Positions 47,901-59,900 of a DNA stretch of 64,000 nucleotides are shown here, piece by piece. The stretch's first letter is position 1, and every line of letters begins with the position of its first letter. A program made the position numbers and the translations under genes. The stretch comes from Rhea pennata. Taxonomy: Eukaryota; Chordata; Aves; Rheiformes; Rheidae. The notes under the pieces were generated by a model. The model saw nothing but the letters and a program-made list of their open reading frames with translations, was not told the DNA's origin and ran no database searches. The DNA is taken from assembly GCF_028389875.1 (NCBI RefSeq), contig NC_084666.1, forward strand, positions 32,520,308 to 32,584,307, read 5' to 3'.

Positions 47901-50900
47901 CTTTTTCTTCTATTTAGTTGTTGGAAGAAGGTAACTAGAAAAACTTCACAGTACTCTGAATAAAAATGAAATTACTCTTTTTAGACACAATCTGTGCCAG
48001 ATAATAGAAGGCAAGCAGAAAGTCTTTCGCTTACCAGAGAGATTTCACAAAGCAGGAATTCTTCAACATCAGAACATCTGTCAGATGAGAAGGCACAGCT
48101 TTTTAACAAGATGCGAATGTTGCAGGGTAAAAAGCAAAAAATGGACAAATTGTTAGGAGAACTTCATACACTTCGTGACCAGCATCTAAATAACTCCTCC
48201 TGTAAGTATAGGCAGAATTGTATGTTTTTAAGAATGTAACTTGTAACTAGTTAATGAAATATTACTAACTGTAGCAGGTGATAAAGCTGTGCTAGGGCAA
48301 TACTGTGTAGCTGCTTTTTAATGCAGTACTGTAAGTTTCTTCCTTAATGGAGAAATTTTATGTATAATACTCTACTTTCCTCCTCTACAGATACAGATAA
48401 CAAATGTTTTCTCTAATAACACTTTAGTTTATAACACTATTAAGGTTGGTTGATGTGAGATTGTGGGATTAGAATTTTTATTTGTTTTTTCTTCAAGGCT
48501 TGTCCATGATAAAGCTTACTTGTGGATCATAACCATAAGCACTTGAAACTGAGAACTTTCTGTATTCTATCACAGTACATCCATATCTATGTATTCTGAA
48601 CTTCAGAGGTTAATAGTCTCCACAATAGGATGGGTCCAGCTTTTCCATCATCGAAAGACTGTCTTCTGTTAGCCACAGGAATTTGGATTGTACGCTAGAC
48701 CAGAGGAACTTAGCTGTCTGTACAGACTAGATTTTTGATCTCTTCCTTAGATGACTTTCCTTCCTTTGAAGCCTCCATGTGGGACTATCAGCTGTTCTCA
48801 TTTTCTGTTTCTGGAAATGTATTTGTACGGGTGAAGCTTTTTCCCCTACTGCTAGAAATTGCCTGGGGAGTGATTACAACATACTCTGGTTAGCATTAAG
48901 AAATGTGATGCTAGAAGCATACTCCTTAGGATAAGTTACTATTTTACTATGATTTAACAGCAATCAATTATGTCGCTATACTCTGTTCTTCCTAGTTGTA
49001 GTTAATGCATATGTATAATGTGCATGCATTTGGATATGATTTCATGTAGCTGGAAAAAGTAAACTGATGTCAAATCTTGAGGCTATGTTCTAAAGCACAT
49101 GGGTGCAAGAGCTCAGCACAGGAAAAGATGCTAGCATTTTTCTTCGTGTTGAAATGTTAAATTTCAACAACAGCAATTCGACCATAAATAAACTCTTATA
49201 AGAACTCTCAGGCAGATTTACAGCATGAAAATTTCCATTTCTGAAGTTTGATAAAGCTCAGAAGAGCTGACAGAAGGCTTCTTTATGAAAGTTGGCTATT
49301 ATACTGTCTGTCTTTTGGCATTACATGTCACAAAACTTAATCAGAAGTGTGTGGGTTTTTGTTTTTTTAATGAAAAAGGCATTACCTGCTGACTTATGTG
49401 GGCAGTATTTTCTGTAGCTACATTTTAGTGTAATTCATTTAAGTGAGCTCCTTTCTGCAAGCCATTCTTAATCAGATATATTTCTTTTCTGTAGTTTTTC
49501 CTGCATCAGGTTCTCCTCAAAGAAGTATTGATCAAAGAAGTACAACTTCAGCTGCTTCTGCTCCTGTAGGCATAGTAACTGTAGTCAATGGTGAATCAAA
49601 CAGCCTGGCATCATGTGCTCCCTATCCTCCTGATTATCTGGCTTCTCAAAATGAGAGTGAAGAGGATGACAATCTAAACCCAACAGAAAAGCTCCAGTAA
49701 AAGTTCTTTAATTATCTCTGTAGAGTGCTTTAGTAGCCTTGCGTATTAATTTGTTTTAGTAAGCTCTCTTAAGGAACTGTTTTATATTTTAATCTACTTA
49801 ATTTAGTATTATACTATACTGGATTTTTTAAGACAGTAAAATAGGTTCAGAGCTTTAAGCATAAGATTCTTACGTGGAAAATGACAATTTTCAAGGATTA
49901 TAGATGACATACACATTTCAGCTTATATAGATGCAACTAATAGAACAAAACATATAGCATGTTCTTTTTTCTCCTCAGAAAACTAAATGAAGTTCGTAAG
50001 AGGCTGAATGAGCTGCGCGAGTTAGTTCACTACTATGAACAAACATCTGATATGATGACAGATGCTGTAAATGAAAACACTAAGGAAGAGGAAGAAACAG
50101 AAGAATCTGAAAGTGATTCTGAACATGAGGATCCACAGCCTGTTACGAATATTAGGTTATAATATTTTTTTATCATCCTAAATTTTTGTAGCTGAGTTGT
50201 CACATTTTCTGAAGCAATAAATGATTTCATCCACCAGAAGTAACTTAATACTGTGATTATGTTAGCTTTCCAAAATTTTAATTCGACGTAGCTTTCTTAT
50301 ACAGATGATTAGTTATTGATAATTTATTTGTACAACAAATGTAGATTAACTTGGAGATTGTTACAAATGACTTTGAAATCTATAATTGCTTTGGATTTAA
50401 GCAATGAACTGTGTAGAGAACTCCATGAGAAGTTTAACAGGTTTAGGCTAGAAAACTATAATGAAAGAAATTTCAGTTTAGAGAAGTGTGCTGAGGTATA
50501 GTTTGTTTGTTTGGTTTTTTTTTAAACAAGACCACTGTGTGCATTGATGGTCTTCATTGCACAGAAGTGTACTGTAATTTTGCTGTGAATTATACAGAAC
50601 TTTTGTAATGTAGACATACACCTTGAATACCTTTTGTTATTGTTATTGTTTGTAGAGCTAGCAGGAAAATAATCCACAGCTGCTTCTGAGTGGTAAAAAA
50701 TATTGGAGTGATGTGTATTGAGAAATTTTGAATATCTGGACTAATTTTCAAATGGGTTTTATTAGAGATAGATTTTTATAAAGGATTATAAAGACATTTC
50801 CATAGCAGCCAGTTGAAATGTTTTTAAAACAACAGAGCTGCAGTGAAACTTCTCGGTGTCTGTTCTTAAAAGGTTAACATCAGTAATGTATTTTGCCCTA

Positions 50901-53900
50901 GAAACCCTCGTGGAATCAGTAGTTGGAGTGAAATGAATAGCAACTCAAACTTACAATGTGGAGCTAATAACAGAGATGGAAGACATCTTAATACTGACTG
51001 TGAAATAAATAACCGATCTGCTGCTAATATAAGGACTCTTAAAATAACCTCAGCTCTAGGTATGTTCTAAAATCTTAAAATAATTTCAAGTATTAATGTG
51101 TATGTTAATTCTGATAGCCACACAAAATCTGGGAGAACATTGTCTGACAAGCAAAATTTTCAAGAGTCTAAATGTTAAGCTGATATTTCTCCAAAGTCCA
51201 ATAATTGCAGATGGCATGATTGATTAATGGACTTCAGCAAGTTGTGTTGTGTCATTGGTAGTGTTTGATTTTTGCTTTGTTTTTCCCCCCTCTAGACTGC
51301 CATAATAGGGAGGATGACAAAGGTGTCGATCTTCCCCAAGGTGAAGATGATGATGTTGAAGAAGATAGAGCTAGTGAAGATTCTGTATCTAGTCACAGAA
51401 GCAGCCTGGGGGATGCTGCTGGAGATGCTGAGTTTGAGCAGAAGATCAGTAGGCTTATAGCTGCAAAACAGAAACTTAGACAGCTACAAAATCTTGCTGC
51501 TATGGTGCAGGTATTCTGTAAATATAAATCTGCACAAAATGTAATATTCATTATTATATGTGTAAATTATAATAAGGAAAAACTATTTAATATTTAAAAT
51601 GTTAATTGTTAAAGTGGAGAGGGGAGATAATGTTTGATTTGTCTAAAGTTGAGGTTGATGCTTTTGAAGTTTAAATCTTGAGTTTTTCTAAGGCTTACTG
51701 ACTTAAGATAAGGATCATAGAATCATAGAATTGGTAAGGTTGGAAGGGACCTCTGGAGATCATCTAGTCCAACCCCCAAACGAGTGGCCTGTACGGGGAG
51801 CGAATGCGCGAGCTTGGCATTATTAGCACCACGCTCTAACCAACTGAGCTAAACCTAACCCCCGAATGACCTTAATACCTAGGCTCAACACTGAATTATT
51901 AACATTTTCCCAAAAAGCCTAATATTTTTCAAACCTTGATCTATGCTTTTATTTTTTAGCTTATAATGAATATTCATCAGTTTTAGTTTTGGAAACCTAG
52001 ATTCTGTAATGTTGTTTCCGTCAGTGAGGAAAACTTAAGTTTTCCAAAAGATTCTTGAGGGCTAGCTATGAACTGACAATTTTTTTTTTTATATAATACC
52101 TCACACCTGTTCTCATGATGTTTCTAAATAACAACTTTTCTTGAATTTCATGTCTTCACAAAAAGCATCTGTATAATTTAGTCTCTGCATATTGAGTGCA
52201 TACAGATACCACAGAAATGAAAAGTTTGTATGTAAGAACTCTAAAATCAATCTCGGTTAAAACGTGTGCTTGGGTAGCAGCTACAATATAACACTATTCA
52301 GTTATTTCATGATTATACTACTATCAAAAATTTCTTGACATCTGGATCAGACTTGATACGTAGGATCGCTCTAAAGGTTTTACCTATACAATAACATAAA
52401 TGAAAAATAGAGATCATGTTAGATGCTTTTTTAAATTTCCTTCAATTCATGGTGTGTCTTCAATCTTCTGTTTACTCGTTCACATTTACTAGTTTAGTGG
52501 TTTTACATAATAGTATTGTGGGTTTATATAGCTCTACCATACATCATCACTGATGATGATCCCTCCCCTTCAGTGGGTTCTGTATTAAGAAAGATTGTTT
52601 TGGAAAACACCACAAGCAGCTGCAGCTTTAACGTTTTCAGATTAAGTGGAGAATTTAAAATAAAAAACCACCAAATCCAAGAAAAATATAATATAGAACC
52701 ATGTGGAAGACTGTCTCAAAAAACTTCATTTGACTTTCAAGAGTAGTTTTGTTTCTGTTTTAACCATGACTACAGTAACTAAACAATCTTGTTGTTCACC
52801 TTATTCTATTCTCATTCTATTCTTCTTTCCTTTTCTTCTCTCCTTTTCTTTTGGTCATGCCTGGGTTTCAATCCATTCAGTTGTAGGTATAAAATAAAAC
52901 TCAGTTATGCTTATGCTCCCAGACTGAGAGAGAAGTTACTTTGTTTATACTGGAATTTTCAATAGTATAAACTCTCTAACTTCAGATTAATCTCAACTTG
53001 CTGCCTTATAATCTGAACTAAATAAAAACTGTAGTTCTAAAAAATGTTTTTAATTTGAGAAATTAAACTGGTTAAGTTCTGTGTACCAATTTGAGAATAT
53101 TATGACTGCCTCACTTTTCAGGATGATGATCTGGAACCTCAAGGAGCAGTTGCCAGTGCATCTAATATGGGTGACTTGGTTTTGGGTGACACGGAGGAGA
53201 CAAAGCAACAACCAAACAATGCCCGAGCTGGTACCAACAAGCTGCAAAAAGATGTAGGACTGAATGAAAAAGCAAGGTATATTTTTATCCAAGGATATTG
53301 AAATCGTGTCTTTATGAAACCTCTTGCCAGGTAATAGAAAAAAAACTTTTTTACAGAGAGAAGTTTTATGAAGCTAAGCTACAGCAGCAGCAACGGGAGC
53401 TTAAACAGTTGCAAGAAGAAAGAAGAAAATTGATAGAAATTCAGGAAAAAATTCAAGCATTACAGAAAGCTTGTCCTGACCTTCAAGTAGGTAGAATGTA
53501 TTTCTTAACTATCTTAAGCTGTTGAGCAGTAGAACATCAAGTATCTTTCATACCGGTTGTTTTTTGGGTTGTTTTTGTTATTTTTGCTTTAAGTGTAAAA
53601 ATTGGTGTTTAAAATGTACATTTGGTAATTCTTATTTTATGTATTGTAAGATGCTGGATTTCTAAGGCTCCACAAGAAATTTGTCTAGCCTGTGTTCCTC
53701 TCAAGTCTTTGCTCGGAGATTTCTGTACTGGTCTCCTAGTTTTGGTGTAGTAGTCTTCAAAAGTTTTTTGGTTTAGTTTAATCTCTTCAAGGATGGAGAG
53801 CCATCTGTTTTTAACTTGAATTTTTTCTATCTATATCTGTAATTACTGCATTTTAGCTCTTGATATTAACCATTGGCTATCTGTATTTCTTTCCAGAAAT

Positions 53901-56900
53901 ACACATTTGAGGATCGTGTTGAGAAGCACACTAACTCCCAATTTTTTGCTTACCATTATGTAGGCATATTTTTCAGAATGTGCTCTCATCCAAAGGCTGC
54001 GTTTTTTGAAATTACATTATAGGATGGTTATGGAATATGTCATTTTAAGATAAAATGATACACTTAAAATATACACATACACGCGCACTTTTTTTAATGC
54101 TTCTCTTCAATTATCCTTTGCTTTATGACACAAAAATGCTTTTTTTCTACTTTTTCCTCAGTGTTACTGAGGAACCTTGTATTATCAGTGATTTTTATGA
54201 GAGAACTTCTTCAGGACCTGGTCTTTTAAAACAATATCATGTCTTGTAATAATGATAAACACTTTGTATTCAAAATTAGTGTTGTGCAGTGTTGTTCTTC
54301 ATAGTCTTTGAAGGCAAACTTATATTATGAAGTGAGCTGTAAATGGCCCGTAGTGTTCATCTATAGCACATCTATAACACTATTACTGCCCGAGCTCTGG
54401 AGTAAGTTTTTTAACATTATTTAGAAAAAACTTTTCTTGTTGAATACTAACTCTGCTGTCTTAAGAAGCCTGAAATGAGTTGAGTATTAACAGTACATAG
54501 GTTTTAGAAAGTTACTTTACTGTACTTTGCATTTCTACTTTGTCTTTCAGTTGTCTGCTAGTCTTGGTAATTGCCCAGCAAATAGACAGATTTCACCAGC
54601 AACTTCAACTCCAGCCATGAATGAGAGTAACACAGCTGTCAAGCCTATACTTGAACTTGATGAATCTGTACCAGTTGGCAATGAGGTATTTCATACTTGA
54701 GATTTTCTGTGCCTTGAGAAAGGCTTATAGGGGAAAAGAGTTCTAGATAACTTACAAAATACTGGGAAAAAAATGTATGGAGAGTAGAATAGAAGCCATT
54801 TTAATATAATGTGTATAATTTCTGTTTTCTTCCTGGGAAGAAATATTGCTCTGAACTGGCAAAAATGCTTTGCCCAGAAACAGAAGTTGTTGTCAAATGC
54901 AAAAGTTAAGTGAGTTTTGAATTTGTACAGTAGATATCTGATGGTGCATTCTAGAGGGAAATTATCCATAAAGAAAATGATAACATTATTTGAAATGCAG
55001 AATGTGTTCTTTATATAGGTGACTTCTGTACATCTTCCTTTCCTCTTTTTTCACCCAAATTCACAAATTTTAAATAAAGATCTGAATGTTACTTAGTCTT
55101 TCTGAAAATTATGGTACTATTTATAGAGGTGCAGAAAGATGTGAAAACAAATTTCCTGCTTAGACCAGATATCAGAAACGAATCAAAAATATTTGAGATT
55201 TTTCTTAAATGAACTTTGAGCTGCATCAGCATTGTCTAAATTTGTGTTGTAGCTTTGATGAGGCTGATAGCACAATGCTTCTATTACTGTCATTAAAAGC
55301 TAGATCTTTCTTTTCAAGTAAACATTATCAGATAAATTATCTATTATTAATAAAAGATCTGATTCTTTTTCTGCTAAAAAGAAATTGTCTCCAAAATAAG
55401 TGTGCTGATGCATATAGAGAACACTAAAAGAGAGTTTGGATTGTTAATTGTCCAAATCTGAGTATTGAATTTTTGTTTGAAAGCTTCTTAGCTGCATCAC
55501 CACTATCTGGTTCACCAAACTTCGTGCTTTGGTACATTGTCACTTGTCTTTTCTTTAACATCTGTGGTTTCCTTTCTGGTTCATTTATACAATTCCTCTA
55601 ATACATTATACCATTCTGTTGCACCAGTTACGCTTTTGTAAAAAGTATCTTACCATTTGTGCTTTCACTGTGTTTAAAGTAGATAAGGGCTCTTCCTGCT
55701 TGCCCCTGACCCTTCAGGTGCTCTTCTTTGTAACCCATTGCTTCCTTAAGTCTTTTCAAACACACACTGCAACCTGATGTTTCTGCAGATTGCAGAAATG
55801 CTTGGCTTTTTTTCTTGTATCCTGTACTTGGTGCGAACTGCTTCACTGATAACTATTTCCAGGTTTCTCCAGAGGATAATATTCTGTCTCGCTACTTAAC
55901 ACTAACTAATAATGTACAGAGGTGTTTCATAAATAGTGTTGCGTGAAATGTGCATCCTGTTTCATAAAAAAAAAATTCTTGCCTATACTTGCCCTCTTAG
56001 ATTTTAATTATTTGGAATAAATACCAACTACTATGTGCATTTTACTGCTTGCTACAGTGTGGCTTCAGTTACAGTATGATACCAATGCCTGAACAAAAAT
56101 TTATCAATGTAGGATTAAATGTTGAGAATTTGCCATGTATTAATTCAGATTTTTTGTTTATGCTCTGATACATTCTGTATTCTACTGCAAATAGTTATGG
56201 TCTGAGATGAGAAGACATGAGATTTTAAGAGAAGAGTTGCGACAGAGAAGAAAGCAGCTTGAAGCTTTAATGGCTGAACATCAGAGGAGAAGAGAGCTAG
56301 CAGAAACAATATCTACTGTTGCCGCATCTGTTAAAAGCGAGGGATCGGAAGCTCAGTGTACTCCACAGCAGAGTAGGACAGAAAAGTAAGAACATGAGTC
56401 ACTGTGCATCTGTGGGTGCTTCTGTATTTACTACAGTGTTGGTCTTGGAGCATTTTCCTGTTTTCCTGTGAGAGCTGAATGAGATGTAATAGAACAGTAA
56501 ATTAGTTTCTCAACTTCTAAAGTGACTGTTAGTTGACAGTTTGCCAGTTGCATGGTTTTAGCAACATGTTTAGTCTCCCCTGTTCTGTAGATGGTGAAAA
56601 TTATGTAAGAAGGAAGGAATGTGTGAAAAAGGTCAAATGCTCAAAGCAGATTGTTTCCTCATCTCTGCTGCATTTATAAGAATAGTAAGGTCTTAAAGAA
56701 AAGACTTACTGGAAATTAACTGTCCTGCTATCAGAAATATACCAGTTTCATTTAGCACTGGTGAGATGATGATGATCAAGCTGCTGATTTTGGTGTAGCT
56801 TGATTAAAAATAAAAACAACTGTTCCACCACCTTAAACACCCCTCTGTCTTAAATGTTCACTAGGACAGTGGCAACCTGGGGAGGTTCTACTCAGTGTGC

Positions 56901-59900
56901 GCTGGATGAGGAGGATGGAGATGAAGATGGTTATCTCTCCGATGGACTTGGTCAGGCAGAAGAGGAAGATGATGAAGAATCAAGTTCTAATGACAGTTTC
57001 TCTGTTTATCCTAGTAATAACATACCAGAAAGTACATTTTGCGTTAAAGAAAACAAGGATAGGTTAGTTGCATTATTTTTTGGCCTGATGCCAGTCAGGG
57101 TAAATTTGAAGGGGGGTGGAAGAAGCAGCTTTGTGTTAAGTAGAAAGAATTGTTACAGCGAAGTGAGACTCTTTCTACTTGCTAGTGAGCTTTGTCCAGT
57201 GACACTTCCTCATCGTAGTCTCTGCACCTGTGATGTGTGTAACTAATCTAGACTTTTGCTTTCAGGCATGTTAAATGTTGTTTGCCACTGAGCTCTGTAG
57301 TTGGGTTACAGTAACTCCTTATGTTCCCATGTTGTTTTAGTCAGCTTAGATGACTTATAAGGAATTCTTGCCATAATGTTGATCAGTTTGGGTTTTTTTT
57401 TGTTTGTTTGTTTTTGTTACTCAGTAATACAAAGAATTGAAAGTTAACTCTGAAGTTTTTACTTTGCATTTGTTAGCTTTGGCAGCATTGAAAAGTACAG
57501 CACTGGACCAGGTTGCCCAGAGAGGTTGTGGAATCTTCTTCTCTGGAGATATTCAAGGCCTGCGTGGATGCAACCCTGTCTAACGTGCTCTAGGTGACCC
57601 TGCTGAGCAGGGAGGTTGGACTAGATAATCTCCAGAGGTCCCTTCCAACCTTACTGATTCTATGATTCTACTTTTTTGAAATTATTTTTTAATTAACATA
57701 AATATTTTAGCTCTTGCTTACCTGTTTGATTTCCTTATTGATCTTTGGGTGACTTAGCAAGATGGCATGTTAAAAGTAATATATATCCTTTCAGTTGGTT
57801 ATCTCCGTTCTTTTGATACCCAAAATTATTTTAATGGGTACTAGTCTGTGTGGTCTTCTATTCAATTCCTGTGTCCATTAATTTTCATTGTATTGTGCTG
57901 ATGGCTTTCATTGAGCACTTATCAAAAATCAGTATTGTACAATCCTGAGAACAAGAGCCAGAAACATCTTTATCGGTTCTTTTTTTTTGAAAACTGGTAT
58001 ATTTGTAATGTAATGTTTCAGGATATTGTTGGGTTATTGGGTTGACAAACTCATGTTGATGATTGACTAGTACACTAAAATGGCCTGAGCCAAGTGAATT
58101 TTTGCCATTTAACTGAAATGTCATGTAAATAATTGAAACGAGTAAAATTTAAAACGTTAGCTTTGTTCTTTCTCTGTAGTTTGTTCTTTTTCTTTTCCCT
58201 AGATGGAAGAATTGCCGTCCTCTTTCAGCAGATGGAAATTATCGTCCACTGTCTAAGACTAGGCAGCAGCAAAACATTAGCATGCGACGGCAAGAAAACC
58301 TTCGGTGGGTGTCTGAGCTTTCATATGTGGAGGAAAAGGAACAATGGCAAGAGCAGATTAACCAGTTGAAGAAACAACTTGAATTTAGTGTCAGCATTTG
58401 TCAAACTTTGATGCAGGATCAGCAGGTAGATATGAAGAACAATTACGTTTTGTTTACTACTTTGTCATTTATTTATTTATTTATTTATTCTAAATCTTTC
58501 CAGCAATAACTTCTGGTTTCTGTAGTTGGGTTGCTGACATGTATTTTCTTTTTACAGACCCTGTCTTGCCTACTACAGACTTTACTTACGGGCCCTTACA
58601 GTATGATGCCTAGTAATGTTGCATCTCCACAAGTGCATCTTATTATGCATCAGTTAAACCAGTGTTATACTCAGCTGACTTGGCAGCAGAATAATGTTCA
58701 AAGGTTTGTTGTCTGTATTAATATTAAATTGTGTAATTTGAAATATTTCAGTAACAGAGAACATAGTTACATGAATGATAGGTTAGATAATGGTTAAATG
58801 TTCTGTTAAAGTTGAGTTGGTTTTGAATTTGGAATTTCTGTACGACTTTGGGGAGGGTTTCCCCCCTCCCTTTTTTTCCTTCGATCACCACTTTAAAACA
58901 TTTCAGGAAGTTTCTTGAGTCACTCTTGTAAAGAGCCAAGTGTTGAGATACCTACCAAAAGACTACTTACATAGTTTCCTGTGGCTTTTTCAGTGTAGAT
59001 TTGCCTTCCTTGAATGCTGCTTTTGTGCCTTTATTATTATTTACCAGACTACTTAGCAAGATTCCTGATTGTAGTGGTTATGGAAAGATGGTGGAAATGT
59101 TCTGTCCTTTTTTAGTCTTATTAGGAGGAGTTCATGCTTACCCATCATTCATTGGATGTACTTTCTGAACTATTTAATATATATATACATGAAGTGTGTG
59201 TGTATATATATGTGTGTGTGTGTGTATATATTTATATAAAAATTTAGAAGGTAGAAAGTACATTATTTGAATGTATGTGTATGTATGTATGATAGTCATC
59301 TTAATGCATTGTTTGAAAGTCCAAGCTCCTTATCCCTGTTTTGTCTTTTGGTCAATATTGTATGGTTATTGACATCTTATGTTTTAAAGGAGTTTTTATG
59401 CCACTTGCAAATCTCTTGCATCTGGGATTATGCCTATTTAATTTTTCCTTTTTAGGTTGCTTTTTTTTTTTTTTTTTTTTATGTTGATCTTAAAACTCTT
59501 GCTATTTGTCACTCAGGATTATGTAAGAGTTGTTTCTTGTCCTGTGGAGTTTATTTTGACTAGCTTAATCAAGGAACAGTTCTTTATGTATAGCAACTGA
59601 AAACTGAGGCAGGTGGAATAATATGGATCTCAAATTACTCACAGCTTTCCTTTAGTATGTCATAGCCACTGTGAGTACGTTGATTAACTGACTGAGTAAA
59701 TCTAATATTAGACTTACTGTGGGGTCAAAGAATTTCAATTCATAAATATTTTACTCTTAACACAGTTAAGTTATGTTAATTAAATTATTTTTTAGCATGC
59801 TGTTATCTTTCCACAGTACCAATATTCTCCTGTTTATCTTATTTCTACCAAGTTGTTTTCTGTGTCACTTCAAGTTTTGAGGCAGTTTTTCTCCACCCCA

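Noticed and set aside
50316..50501. 61-codon open frame in PCM1 intron 11 with coding-like residues and a GAG/GTATAG donor
   Set aside because: The best exon I could build (about 55 nt from a TTTAACAG acceptor) would shift the PCM1 frame into exon 12, and its donor is weak.
51789..51858. Possible genuine minus-strand tRNA-Ile(AAT) gene
   Set aside because: B-box and T-arm positions are degraded and the sequence continues into a CR1 tail.
52516..52746. 76-codon open frame in PCM1 intron 13 containing a TDDDPS stretch reminiscent of the start of exon 14
   Set aside because: No donor follows the frame, it ends in its own stop, and the similarity to exon 14 is limited to a few acidic residues.
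56854..57246. 130-codon open frame
   Set aside because: Only 56865-57062 is PCM1 exon 18; the rest reads through the donor into intron.
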